Shown piece after piece: positions 8,838 through 18,676 of a stretch of DNA of 64,000 bases. Every line of letters begins with the position of its first letter. Within the stretch, counting starts at the first letter, position 1. Origin of the DNA: CAWAHD01 sp963781785 (GTDB lineage Bacteria > Planctomycetota > Planctomycetia > Isosphaerales > Isosphaeraceae); contig CAWAHD010000004.1 of assembly GCA_963781785.1 (NCBI GenBank), positions 62,001 to 126,000 on the forward strand. Reading direction: 5' to 3'. The position numbers and the translations under genes were made by a program. The notes under the pieces are model-generated. The model had not been told where the DNA came from. It was given only the letters and a program-made list of their open reading frames with translations, and did not search any database.

Positions 8838-11628
8838 ATGTTCGCACGTTTATGGTGGAAAGATGCGCGGCAGTTCTGGCCGATCTGGGGCGTTCTGGTA
8901 CTGGCCGCGGCGGCGACAGAGTGGTTGATCATCGCCTTCGTGGGCCCCCAGGCAGATTATTTCTTTCTGGGGTATTCGGCCCTGATGTGGGCAACTCTTT
9001 ACGCGCTGGCGGCGGGAGCCGCAGCGTTTGCCGGTGAGCGCGAAGTGGGAACGCTGGGGCTGCTCGATGCTCTTCCTGTTGATCGGCGGGTCGTCTGGAG
9101 GAGCAAGGTCTCGTTTGCGCTCGTGACGACCGTTCTTTTGACCCTGCTGCTTCAGCTCATCGCGCTCCTGGGCGTCCAGGAGTGGAATTCGCGGAGCTCC
9201 GCCTCGGTCTGGGGGGTCCTCGTCTTGGGCCCGGCCGTGCTCGTGGCGCTGGGATGGAGCCTGTTCTGGTCGTCGGTATTCCCCAGCGCGCTGGGCGCTG
9301 CGATGACGGCCATCGTGTGCACGGGGTTCAGTTTCAGTTACCTGGGCGGATTCGACTTTCGCATTGGCGAGCTGCACCCATTCCTCGAGATCGTCTTGAC
9401 CCTGGCGACCGTGGCCGCGTCGAACTTGGCGTTTACTCGAACCGTTCGCCCGAGGTGGCTGCGGCTCGATTTTCGGTCGCCCGTCGTCGTCACGCCAAGC
9501 CGACCTACGGGCTCGCCGCGCGTGCCGCTTCAGGCGCCCGGCGCCGCTGTGCCTGTGCGCGAACCGCGGCCGTTCTTTTTACCCGTGGTGGAAACCCGAG
9601 AGAGATCGACGACAGATCCGGTGCCAGGGCGGTCCTGGATCGTCGAAGTACGCCACTTGACGTGGCAGACGATCAAGGAAGGAATAAAAAGCTGGTGCCT
9701 GCTGGCGATGCTCGCCGTGGTTTATTTCACCCTGAGTTTCGGGAAACTGGCCTACCTTGATCCGATCTGGTTCATGCTCGTCAGCATCGGCGTCACCCTG
9801 GCCGCGGGGGTCAACGTCTTCGAGTTAGAGAACCGGACACGGACCCAGCGATTCCTTGCCTACCACGGGGCGCGACCGGGCTTGGTCTGGCTCGTGAAGC
9901 TGGCGGTGTGGAGCGCGGCCCTGGCGATGATCTGGGGGCCGCTTGCTGTCATTGCCTTTAGCTTGCTGGTGCGCGACACGATCAGAATCGAGTGGCTTCC
10001 CGTTGTGACGACGTTTCCACTTCTGTTCACCGTGGCGCTACTCTGCGGGATGGCAATCCCACGCGGAATCACCGCCTTCGTGATCGCGATTGTGATCGCC
10101 GCAGGTTTAGAGACTCCCCTCCTCGCCCTGGTCGCAGGGCGGATGCTGCCGGCTCAGGGCATCCTGTTCGTGCCCTTGGTGCTCCTGGCTGTCTCATGGG
10201 CGTGGCGCAATGACTGGATGCTCGACCGGCCAGCTCCTGGTCGATGGCTGCGTCTGGGCCTCTTCCTGAGCGCTGGGTTCGGGCTGCTCGCGACGGGATA
10301 CGTGGCCTTCCGCATCGAGAGCGTGCGCGACGTCGGCCCGATCAGCCCACCGGCACCCGCAATGGCTGCCGGATTGAGCCCGATCCGCCCCGACCGTAAT
10401 GCCGCCGAGCTTTATCGCGAGGCGGAACACCGGATGGTCAACTTGACGGATTCCACAGAATTCCTCAACCAGAACCGCCAGATCCTTGATCTGATCTGCC
10501 AGGCGGCGCGCGGCCCGAGTGTCGTTTCAACCAATCGGAAAAGCAGACCCTGGTCGATCGGGATCATTCCTCCGAGCCTCCGTATGTCGAGTTCAGCCGG
10601 TTGGTGGCCCTGGACGTGCGCCACCGTCAAGACCGCAATGACCTTGGCGGTGCCTGGAACGACATCACGGTGATGTTCCGGATGGCGCGGCATTTCAGCG
10701 AGCTTCGCGGACATTTCCCAGGCGTTCTTGCCCGGGTGGCGGTGGAGAGGGAAGCGCTCGGCTTGGCCATGGAGTGGGCAGTCGCCAAGGGACAGACATC
10801 CGAGCAGCTTGAAGACGCTTTGGCGGCGTATCGCGATCTGCCCAAGCTGACCCCGGTCGCCGATGCAATACGAGCCGAGGCCAAGCTTGTCGAGAAAACG
10901 CTCGACATGCCCGTCAGCGAACTGCGCGATTGGTTGATCGATACGAACATCGCGGCTAAAGCAGCTCACACAGATAAAGTCATGGCCTATCTTGGGATAG
11001 ACATGGTCACGACACGATGGGAACGCGCCCGAGCTCGCCGGGTCAATCGTCTCATCGCGAAAAAGGCGATCGAAACCGCCATGCATGAACCGGTGGCCAG
11101 ACCCAGGCTGAAGACGGGCAATCTTGAGCAAGACGACCCGGAAATTGAGTATGCCCTGCGGACGACGCCGCTGGCGAAGCTGTCTCTCTTCCCCTCGGTC
11201 GCGATGCCGATCGAAACCGATGACCGCAATGAGGTCGGGCGGCGGGCATTTGTGCAAGTGCTCGCGATCCGCGCCTGGCAGCTCAGGCACGGCGGGCGGT
11301 TTCCCGATCGCCTCGATGCTCTGGTGCCTGCGGAGCTCCCCAGCCTGCCCAGAGATCCGTATACGGGCCGATCCTTCGGTTACGTGAAGTCGCAAGGACA
11401 GCCTGTCCTCCCGCTTCGCGATGTCTTGACCGCTTCGATATCGAGCGAGCGCGCTCCACCCTCATCCGAGCGGCGGGATCGTGGCTTCTCTACAGTGGCG
11501 GGCCCGAACTTAAAGGACCGGGCAGAGCCGCCTTCACGCAGGCCGGTAAGGTCTTGTGGCGCGACCTTGTCTTCGCGATCCCGCCCGTCGAGAAGAGCGA
11601 CATTCCCCCATCGACAAAGGGAAAGTAA
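8838..11628 (+). CDS. ABC-2 type permease with a large C-terminal soluble domain, split by two frameshifts
   Basis: The N-terminal about 500 residues hold two groups of membrane segments. The first starts MFARLWWKDARQFWPIWGVLVL with RBS GGGGGAG. The second follows LTWQTIKEGIKSWCLLAMLAV after a Pro-rich linker. The frame breaks at a GGCGCGCGG run (10504-10513) and resumes as CRFNQSEKQTLVDRDHSS, VRHRQDRNDLGGAWNDITVM and so on. It breaks again near 11395-11440 and ends as SWLLYSGGPELKGPGR...STKGK at 11628. The soluble part of about 400 residues (RHFSELRG, ALDVRH, YVKSQGQPVLPLRD) resembles a planctomycete-specific domain often found on such permeases. Its function is unknown to me. Two indels in one gene suggest either assembly error or decay. 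Confidence 0.75.
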
Positions 11629-11795
11629 AGCAGGCGGCGTGAGCGTAGAGTCTACCTCCGTAACATCTCCGCGCCGTGCGCGCATCTTTTCGGATTTGAG
11701 ATTTCGGATTTCGTGCTTGGTTGCGGCTTGGCCGCGTTGGGTGGTTCCAGACGGATTCCCTACGGCTTCATCCTGTGTCACCTGCGCCCGAGCCC

Positions 11796-13310
11796 TCACG
11801 CCGGCACCAGAGCGGCGAAGCGTCCGATGGCATCGGCCCACCGGGCGGTGTCGCGGGGCTCGTAAATCGTGACCGGGAATGAGCGGGCCACCACGGTGCG
11901 CAGCTCGGCGATCGAGCCCAGCCGGCCGCGGCCAATGGCCTGCATCAGAATATTGCCGATCGCCGTGGCTTCCACAGGGCCGGCCTGCACGGGCCGCCCG
12001 CAGGCGTCAGCGGTGAACTGACAGAGCAGCGCGTGTTTCGCGCCGCCGCCGACGACATGGATCGTCGTGATGGTTGTATTGAGGATGGATTCGAGCCGTT
12101 CGATCGTCCAGCGATATTTGAGAGCCAGGCTTTCCAGGCAAGAGCGGATCATTGCGCCCTCATCAGCCGGAGGCGTCTGACCCGTGCGGGTGCAGAAGGC
12201 AGAGAGCCGGGCAGGCATGTTCCCAGGTGCGAGGAACGTCGCATCGTCGGGGTCAACGAGTGCAGCGAACGGAGTGGCGGCTTCGGCCCGGGCGGTCAGC
12301 TCCTCATAAGACAGCTCATTCCCTGCGCGGGCCCAGGTCCGGCGGCACTCCTGGACCAGCCACAGGCCCATGATGTTCTTGAGCAGACGGGTTGTTCCTG
12401 CCACACCTCCTTCATTGGTGAAGTTATAGCTCATGGTCGCGGCGGTGATGACCGGCTGCGCAACTTCGACACCCAGGAGCGACCATGTCCCCGAGCTGAG
12501 ATAGCACCAGTCCGGCGCACCTCTTGACTGCGGATTTGACCCGTGGCGGGACGCGGCCGGCACGGCCGCGACGGCGCTCGCGGTGTCGTGGGTCGCCGGC
12601 GCGATCACGGTCACGGCTTGAGTCAGCCCAATTTCCTCGGCAACCGACGGGCGAAGTGCTCCGAGAATGGTCCCAGGTTCGATCAGTGGCGGCAAAATGG
12701 CGCGAGGCAGGTTGAGCGCGCGGCAGAGTTCATCGGACCAGGCTCTGGCGCGCGGATCGAGCAACTGGGTCGTGGAGGCATTGGTGCGCTCGCCGCCAAC
12801 GTAGCCGGTCAAGAGCCAGTTCAGGAGATCCGGCATGAGGAGCAAGGTCTCGGCAGCTTCCAGCAGGGGTGAATTGGACTGGGCCAGGGCCAGAAGCTGG
12901 TACACGGTATTGAACGGCAAGAATTGCAAGCCGGTGATTTCGTAGATTCGTTCGCGGGGGATGCGGTTGAGGGCTAATTCGAGCATGCCATCCGTGCGGG
13001 CGTCGCGATAGTAGACCGGATTGCCCAGGAGGGTCTGGCCGCGGCCGATCAGACCGAAATCGACTCCCCACGTGTCGACACCGATGGCGTCGAGCTCGCT
13101 GCCCTTTCCAGCAGCCTTCCGCAGGGCGGTCTTGACCTCGTCGAAGATCCGCGGCAAGTCCCAGTACAGGGTGTCGGCCATTCGCACCGGGTTATTGGGA
13201 AAGCGGTGGATCTCCTCGAGCGTCAGGTGCTGGCCGTGGAATCGGCCCAGGAGCCCGCGGCCGCTCTCAGCCCCCAAATCCAGTGCCAGATAGTTGGTCG
13301 TCGCGGCCAT
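11796..13310 (-). CDS. rhaB: Rhamnulokinase
   Basis: A FGGY-family sugar kinase of about 504 residues that phosphorylates L-rhamnulose using ATP in rhamnose catabolism. The phosphate-1 motif is NYLALDLGAESGRGLLGRF, followed by VDTWGVDFGLIGRG, the sugar-binding region YRDARTDGM, and PATHDTASAVAAVP. Later come CYLSSGTWSLLGVE, typical of RhaB, and the adenosine motif IHVVGGGAKHALLCQFTADA. The ATG at 13310 (MAATTNY) has GGAGAA upstream and fits the family start. An upstream in-frame start at 13349 is less likely. No other rhamnose genes are adjacent. Together with the esterase, glycosidase and sulfatase in this window it fits polysaccharide use. Confidence 0.9.
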   Translation of the reverse strand: MAATTNYLALDLGAESGRGLLGRFHGQHLTLEEIHRFPNNPVRMADTLYWDLPRIFDEVKTALRKAAGKGSELDAIGVDTWGVDFGLIGRGQTLLGNPVYYRDARTDGMLELALNRIPRERIYEITGLQFLPFNTVYQLLALAQSNSPLLEAAETLLLMPDLLNWLLTGYVGGERTNASTTQLLDPRARAWSDELCRALNLPRAILPPLIEPGTILGALRPSVAEEIGLTQAVTVIAPATHDTASAVAAVPAASRHGSNPQSRGAPDWCYLSSGTWSLLGVEVAQPVITAATMSYNFTNEGGVAGTTRLLKNIMGLWLVQECRRTWARAGNELSYEELTARAEAATPFAALVDPDDATFLAPGNMPARLSAFCTRTGQTPPADEGAMIRSCLESLALKYRWTIERLESILNTTITTIHVVGGGAKHALLCQFTADACGRPVQAGPVEATAIGNILMQAIGRGRLGSIAELRTVVARSFPVTIYEPRDTARWADAIGRFAALVPA

Positions 13311-13492
13311 GAATTTCGGTTCTCCCGTCGTGGTCCCGCTCAGCAGCATCGGATCGCCCGGCTGCGATCGGCCTGATCTCGCCGGGATGATTGCTTATGA
13401 TAAGAGTCGTCCCGGCCGGCAACAAGCATGCGACGCGAGCTGGGAATTGAGCTTGTCCGCTTAACCCGATTCGACCTCCCGGAGCCTGTGCG

Positions 13493-14440
13493 ATGAATCG
13501 AGCCTCGACGGCAGTGGCCTCTGGCCTGGCCATGATCTTGACCCTGTTTTCCTCGGCCCAATCGGGGGCAGACCCGGCCTTCGACCGCAAGCACGATGTA
13601 ATCTACGGCCGTAAATTCGGAACCGCGCTGACCATGGATGTCTTCACGCCGAAGGCCAATGCCAAGGGGATCGGTGTGATCCTGGCCGTGAGCGGTGGTT
13701 TCCGTTCTTCTCACGAGGCGATCCTGCCGTTTTTTATCAAGCCCCTGACGGATCGAGGGTACACGGTCTTCGCCGTGCTGCACGGCAGTCAACCGCGGTA
13801 CACCGTGCCCGAGATCATCCAGGATATGAACCGGGCCGTGAGATTCGTCCGTTATCATGCCAAAGACTACGGTATCGACCCCGATCAGATCGGAGTCACA
13901 GGCGCCTCGGCCGGCGGTCACCTGTCGCTCATGCTGGGCACCGCCGGGGCCAAGGGCGACGCGGACGCCGCGGACCCGGTGGACCGGGAATCCAGCCGGG
14001 TTCAAGCGGTGGCTTGCTTCTTCCCACCAACGGATTTCCTCAACTACGGCAAGTCTGGCGACGCCAAAATCCACGCCACGGATCACGCTCCGCCCTATCG
14101 GGCTGCCTTTGATTACCGGGAGCTGGACAAGTCCAGTATGCTGTGGGTGCCGATCACCGATCCCAAGCGGCTGCGTGAAATCGCGCAAGAGATCTCGCCG
14201 ATCTCGCACGTCACTCCCGATGACCCACCCACGCTCATCATTCACGGAGACGCGGACCGGCTGGTCCCGCTCCAGCAGTCAGAGGTGATGATCGAGCAGC
14301 TCAAAAAGGCAAAGATTGAGTCGAATCTGATCGTCAAGAAAGGCGCCGGGCATGGCTGGATCGGGCTCGAGAAAGACATATCCCAGCTCGCTGACTGGTT
14401 TGACAAGCACCTCAAGAAGGGGTCCGAGGCAAACAGGTGA
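13493..14440 (+). CDS. Secreted alpha/beta-hydrolase (esterase/lipase, BD-FAE-like)
   Basis: A 315-residue protein with a Sec-type signal (ASGLAMILTLFSSAQSGA). The mature part has an alpha/beta-hydrolase fold: ILAVSGGF oxyanion region, nucleophile elbow GVTGASAGGHLSLML, acid in LIIHGDADRLVP, and catalytic His in KKGAGHGWIGLEKD. Length and motifs match the BD-FAE/esterase group that removes acyl groups from plant or algal polysaccharides. Transcribed divergently from rhaB with a gap of about 180 bases. The substrate is inferred from fold only. Confidence 0.85.
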   Translation: MNRASTAVASGLAMILTLFSSAQSGADPAFDRKHDVIYGRKFGTALTMDVFTPKANAKGIGVILAVSGGFRSSHEAILPFFIKPLTDRGYTVFAVLHGSQPRYTVPEIIQDMNRAVRFVRYHAKDYGIDPDQIGVTGASAGGHLSLMLGTAGAKGDADAADPVDRESSRVQAVACFFPPTDFLNYGKSGDAKIHATDHAPPYRAAFDYRELDKSSMLWVPITDPKRLREIAQEISPISHVTPDDPPTLIIHGDADRLVPLQQSEVMIEQLKKAKIESNLIVKKGAGHGWIGLEKDISQLADWFDKHLKKGSEANR

Positions 14441-15060
14441 TGGCCCGCGGCCTACGAGTTCTTGCGGACCGGCAGGACAAAACGCGGGGTGCGTTTTTGG
14501 CAGGCAGTTGCAAGCACGGACTTTCGCTGAAGCGAAAGGCGAAAGAATGACCTCGGCGATGCTCGACCGAGATGCCGCTTCGTCTACGTTAGTGCCAAGA
14601 CGTCGCGAGCACGAGAGTCGCCTTTCGCTCCGCGAAAGATGTGCATTCGCTCCATAAAGGATAACGCCGATGCTCGGTGAATCCTTCGATCCGCGGGCGA
14701 AACGATAATCGATTAACTTATATATTAGAATACAATCGCATATAGATATTTGGGACGACATACTTTCGCGGAGCGAAAGGCGACGATTGAGGTCGCCGCC
14801 CGCGTGAGGGTGCACGACGTAGCCAATCTGGGCGGATGCCCCGCGGTAGCTAGAAGAGAGAGTTCCAGACACCCATACGCCAGAGAGAAATGCACCCATG
14901 CTTGGCGCAACCGTGCTCAGACCGGCACGCTCCAGCAAGGTCTTGATGGTAAAAAGGTTCCAGATGCAGTGCTCCGGCCATTCCCTTCGGTCACTGATGG
15001 GTGTCTGCAACGAATGGCACGAGGTTATTCGTAAGCTGCTTGTTCATTTGAACTTGTGAA
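14441..15060. other. Intergenic region with an AT-rich island
   Basis: No credible gene is present. Besides the three CTTTCGC hairpins, bases 14702-14752 are strikingly AT-rich for this genome (TATATATTAGAATAC and ATATAGATATTT are visible). This is typical of promoters, integration sites or recently acquired DNA. No flanking direct repeats or integrase were seen. Confidence 0.5.
14519..14779. repeat. Three scattered CTTTCGC...GCGAAAG hairpins
   Basis: Perfect short palindromes occur at 14521-14538 (CTTTCGCT-GA-AGCGAAAG), 14622-14638 (CTTTCGC-TCC-GCGAAAG) and 14763-14779 (CTTTCGC-GGA-GCGAAAG), mostly with a GGCGA tail. They form a dispersed repeat family distinct from the GTCAGGCT palindrome. 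They lie in the non-coding stretch after the esterase gene. Open frames across them are not credible. Confidence 0.75.
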
Positions 15061-15426
15061 ATGCGAGATTTCGGACTCATCGGGCGGATCGTCGGCGTGC
15101 TTCATGTGGAGCCCTTGTTTTCCAGGGCGCATCGATCATTGACGACCTGTGATATGAGAGCTCGGCCGGAAGAGATCCAAGAGTTCTTGCCGCAACTCAT
15201 TCAAAGATTAGAACTTCCGCTTAACGTCGTGCCATTCGTGTCTGCAACCCCGACACCCGCGAAGAACCTACAGCGATCGATTGACAGGTTACGAATCAAG
15301 TCGTATGACTACAAAGATCGCCGCCGGGCAGGTCTTCTTGACGCTTGCGATCGCCAGATTACCGGCAGTTCCCTCGGCCGGTTGTTGGGGCACCAGCCGT
15401 TGAGTTGCGACCCGACGACCCCGTGA
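15061..15426 (+). CDS. Hypothetical protein, doubtful
   Basis: A 121-residue open frame starting MRDFGLIGRIVGVLHVEP. I recognise no family. Its C-terminus SSLGRLLGHQP resembles the C-terminus SLDRLLGHHP of the next gene, because both ends lie in a shared 43-bp repeat. It could be a remnant or a chance frame. The composition is only moderately protein-like and there is no clear RBS. Confidence 0.25.
   Translation: MRDFGLIGRIVGVLHVEPLFSRAHRSLTTCDMRARPEEIQEFLPQLIQRLELPLNVVPFVSATPTPAKNLQRSIDRLRIKSYDYKDRRRAGLLDACDRQITGSSLGRLLGHQPLSCDPTTP
15378..15420 (+). repeat. 43-bp direct repeat, second copy at 16512-16554
   Basis: The sequence GGTTGTTGGGGCACCAGCCG followed by a GAGTTGCGACC-like tail recurs at 16512-16554 with about 80 percent identity (GGTTGCTGGGGCATCACCCG...). 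Each copy covers the 3' end of an open frame (15426 and 16535). This suggests a shared gene tail or a recombination or terminal segment. Confidence 0.6.
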
Positions 15427-15467
15427 CCGCCGTCGACGCCTGAGGCGCGTCTTCACAACAAGGACTC

Positions 15468-16535
15468 ATGAGCATGTTTACCACGTTGGGAATCAATCTG
15501 CTCGGGGTGTTGATATGTGTGGTTGGGCAGCAGTTTCCGCCGCGCGATCGAGCGGTGGGGGCTACGGCTCAGGAAGGGCGATCCTCCAGCAGACCACTCG
15601 AAAAATTGCCAGCCGGTGCGGTCGAAAGCCCTGCCGCCAGCAGATCCGCGAAATTCGTCCCGCCGAAGGATCGGTGCCTTCTGATCATCGGCCAGGACCA
15701 GAAGCACATCGACGATTATGCGGATACGATCGGCAGGCAGTTTGCGGGTGTCATGGCGTATATCGCTGTTCGTGAGCCAATGGGACTGGCCGAGTTCGAG
15801 AGGCTCGTAGCGCGGTACCCGCAGGCCGTTTTCCAGGTGGGTCTCATCATCTTGGCCGCCGACCTCGAAGCCATTGACCGAGGCGAGCGAGACGCCAACG
15901 TCAAACGGATTGGTCGTGTGCTCAAAAACAGCAGGAGGCCGGTGTACTTGCGGGTCGGTTATGAGTTCGACTATCCCGAAAACCACTTCGAACCGGTCGG
16001 TTATGTGAAGGTTTTCCGCAGGATTCACGACCTCTTGTCGGCGGAGAAAGTCGAGAACGTCGCCTACGTATGGCACTCCTATGGATACGGCGTCACGGAT
16101 GATCTCTCGCGCTGGTACCCGGGGGATGACTACGTGGACTGGTTTGGGGTGTCGTTCTTCGGCGGTAACAAACCGGAGACGAAGAGGAAGGTCGAGCTCG
16201 CCATGACCAGGGTGGCCGACTTCGCCAGGCGGCGAAATAAGCCACTGATGATTGCCGAGGCGACGCCAAGGGGGATCGGTGTGACTCATGGCGAAGAGTC
16301 GTGGCGTCGTTGGTTCGCTCCGTGTTTTGACTTCATCGAGCGGAACGATGTTCGAGCCTTCTGCTACATCAACTGGGACTGGGAGTCGATTCCCATGTTC
16401 CGCGGACAAGGCTGGGGTGATACGCGCATCCAGATCAATGAGTACGTGAAGTCAGCATGGCTGTTGGAGACAAAGAAACCTCGATACCTCGTTGCCGGCC
16501 CTTCGCTTGATCGGTTGCTGGGGCATCACCCGTAG
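15468..16535 (+). CDS. Putative secreted GH26-like glycoside hydrolase
   Basis: 355 residues with an N-terminal hydrophobic segment (LGINLLGVLICVVGQQF) that could be a signal or anchor, then a TIM-barrel glycosidase. GH26-type features are VYLRVGYEFDYPENHF (acid/base Glu), VAYVWHSYG, DDYVDWFGVSFFGG and PLMIAEATPRGIG (nucleophile Glu), then AFCYINWDWES. GH26 enzymes cleave beta-mannans and related glycans. The family assignment rests on these motifs only. The ATG at 15468 has AAGGA upstream, and an ATG two codons in is equally possible. The C-terminus lies in the 43-bp repeat. Confidence 0.7.
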   Translation: MSMFTTLGINLLGVLICVVGQQFPPRDRAVGATAQEGRSSSRPLEKLPAGAVESPAASRSAKFVPPKDRCLLIIGQDQKHIDDYADTIGRQFAGVMAYIAVREPMGLAEFERLVARYPQAVFQVGLIILAADLEAIDRGERDANVKRIGRVLKNSRRPVYLRVGYEFDYPENHFEPVGYVKVFRRIHDLLSAEKVENVAYVWHSYGYGVTDDLSRWYPGDDYVDWFGVSFFGGNKPETKRKVELAMTRVADFARRRNKPLMIAEATPRGIGVTHGEESWRRWFAPCFDFIERNDVRAFCYINWDWESIPMFRGQGWGDTRIQINEYVKSAWLLETKKPRYLVAGPSLDRLLGHHP

Positions 16536-16609
16536 AGATGCGACCAGGCGACCAATTCAATTGACCGTCATGCTCATTCGCGCACGGCCTGGCCGCCTCC
16601 ATGTTGTCC

Positions 16610-17449
16610 TTACGGTTCCCCCGGGGCGGAATCGAAGCGGAAGATACAATACGGCTCGTTGCCATCCCACACTTGCGACCAGGGGAGTTCCGGCGCGTTC
16701 CAAATCTCGCGACCGCGGTGAGCGATTCCCACTGACTCGGTATACATCCGAGTAGCGGCGAAGCGCCACTCGGCGGCGCCACGTTTCGTCCGGTGCGCCT
16801 CGATTAACAGAAAGGCATCGGGGTCCGTGGCCACAACAAAGACGAACAAGCCGCCGTCGATCAGGTCGCCCTTCGTGTTCTCATAGCGATAAAGGGGCTC
16901 AGTCAGCAGGCGCATGTCGCGCTCGACCCCCTGGCGACTTGTCTGACGGCCGGTAAATTCCTGTGACAAGGTGCGCATCTGGCGGAGCCGCGCGGCCGCG
17001 GAGTCGGCCGGAACGGGGGCGCCGGGAATTGGCTTTAGCTCCAGCCCCGGCCGGGACGGAGTCCAGGCGGGGACTCCCTCTCGCTCCCCGATCAGCTTAT
17101 CCAGCGCCAGCGAGTGGAACTCGTTGGCCCGATGAGTACGCGGCGAGTACCACTTGTAGATCGAAGCTACGGCTTCCGGCCTCCCGTTTTCCGTCCAGAT
17201 GAAGACGTCGCCGTAGATCGACCCCCTCACGGGATTTGACCACTTCAGGATTGGCTCGGGCTTAAGCGTGAGTGGCCGGTCGCTGCCGAGATGGCGAATG
17301 TTATAGGCCGCGGCCTCCCGCTTCGCGATGACATGGAATTCCGCGGCGCGCGTTTTTTCGTCCTTCGGATCATCGCCCCAGACAGGGCTGGCCATGGCGA
17401 ACACGGACGCCGTGACGAGCAACATTCGCAACGTCGAACGACTTGTCAT
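16610..17449 (-). CDS. Secreted hypothetical protein (planctomycete family)
   Basis: 279 residues from ATG 17449, which has GGGAGA nine bases upstream. Frame upstream of it is read-through. A classical signal peptide is present (TLRMLLVTASVFAMASPVWGDD). The mature part has no motif I can name. It contains WSNPVRGSIYGDVFIWTENGRPEAVASIYKW, split here as NPVRGSIYGDVF and GRPEAVASIY, followed by REFHS-type and DGGLFVFVVATDPDAFLLIE segments. The pattern is beta-rich and the protein is probably extracytoplasmic. The function is unknown. Confidence 0.75.
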   Translation of the reverse strand: MTSRSTLRMLLVTASVFAMASPVWGDDPKDEKTRAAEFHVIAKREAAAYNIRHLGSDRPLTLKPEPILKWSNPVRGSIYGDVFIWTENGRPEAVASIYKWYSPRTHRANEFHSLALDKLIGEREGVPAWTPSRPGLELKPIPGAPVPADSAAARLRQMRTLSQEFTGRQTSRQGVERDMRLLTEPLYRYENTKGDLIDGGLFVFVVATDPDAFLLIEAHRTKRGAAEWRFAATRMYTESVGIAHRGREIWNAPELPWSQVWDGNEPYCIFRFDSAPGEP

Positions 17450-17918
17450 GATCGTTGGTCTCCCTTTCTGGATTGGTATGGAGTCGGCAAATCGAACACG
17501 ACTAACCGCACGTTCGCTACGCGGCTCTGGCGATCCCCTCGGGGCCTGCGGAGTCCGTCCATCGTACGTATATTCGAGGCGCGAGTGAAAGGCAATCGCA
17601 CACTCTTTTGTCGGAGGGAAGCGGAATCTCCCCGTAGAGGGCGGCAAGAATCGAAAGCCGCTAGGAAAGAAACCGTGACCGCCGCTCCTTTGTGAAGGCC
17701 ACGACTTGATCTGTCAGCGGAACATGGTCCAATCAGGTAAAATTGTGAATGACCGCAATGCTTGCTCCGGACCAGTCGTTCGATTTCACTCCCGGCCACA
17801 AGCGGACCCCTGGTTATTGGTCACACCGACAATGCGGCGCGCAGATCGTGTCCAATCTCATTTCTGCGGAACGTCGGCTCAAGCTATTCTGAAGAACCTG
17901 GGGTGGAGATTTTGTACC

Positions 17919-18449
17919 ATGGCAAAGCTCGTCTATGGAATGAACCAGTCCTTGGATGGCTACGTCGACCATCTGGAATTCAGGCCAAGCCCGGCGCTCT
18001 TTCGTCACTTCATAGAGCAAGTGCGCGACCTGACGGGCAGTGTGTACGGTCGCCGCATGTACGAGGTAATGCGTTATTGGGACGAAGACTGCCCGGATTG
18101 GGGCGCGGAGGAACACGACTTCGCGGCGGCGTGGCGGAGCCAGCCGAAGTGGGTTGTGTCGCGCACGTTGAAGTCGGTCGGACCCAACGCCACACTTGTC
18201 GAGGATGACATCGAGGCGGTGATACGTGGGCTGAAGGCTCAGCCAGTTGGGGAGATTGAAGTTGCCGGACCAGACTTGGCAGGAAGCCTAACCAACCTTG
18301 GTCTTATTGATGAGTATCGACTTTACTTCCACCCCATCGTACTTGGTCGCGGCAAGCCATTCTTCTCCGGCCCTCGGCCGCCGCTCCGCCTCGTGACCAG
18401 CGATCTCATTGGCGAGGACGTGATTAGGTTGACGTACGTTCCCGCTTAA
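17919..18449 (+). CDS. Dihydrofolate-reductase-fold protein (RibD C-terminal family)
   Basis: 176 residues. The N-terminus KLVYGMNQSLDGYVD is diagnostic of the DHFR-like/RibD C-terminal reductase family. It is followed by SVYGRRMYEVMRYWDED, KWVVSRTL, EIEVAGPDLAGSL and YRLYFHPIVLGRGKPFF. These are NADPH-dependent reductases of unknown substrate, often horizontally mobile single genes. The start was placed at 17919, where the domain begins, although the frame is open further upstream. The gene stands alone. Confidence 0.85.
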   Translation: MAKLVYGMNQSLDGYVDHLEFRPSPALFRHFIEQVRDLTGSVYGRRMYEVMRYWDEDCPDWGAEEHDFAAAWRSQPKWVVSRTLKSVGPNATLVEDDIEAVIRGLKAQPVGEIEVAGPDLAGSLTNLGLIDEYRLYFHPIVLGRGKPFFSGPRPPLRLVTSDLIGEDVIRLTYVPA

Positions 18450-18676
18450 TCGCGCGACTCGCCCGACGGATTGCGCCGGGGCGTCAGGTCCGCTTTGGGT
18501 CATCAAAGTAGAAAAGTCCCGGCGGCGCAGCGGCGTAGCATTCGACCAAAACTGACGCTGCCCGTCAGATCGAATGCCTGCCAGGACAGCTCCTTACCCG
18601 AGTTTTACCTGTTCGAGAGGTTGGGCACTAATAGCCAAAGTTGAGGCGGAGCGCGCTGTCAGGAGTCGGTCTCATC

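Noticed and set aside
14279..15010. 243-codon minus-strand open frame
   Set aside because: It overlaps the 3' end of the esterase gene in antisense and includes the CTTTCGC repeats. No family resemblance.
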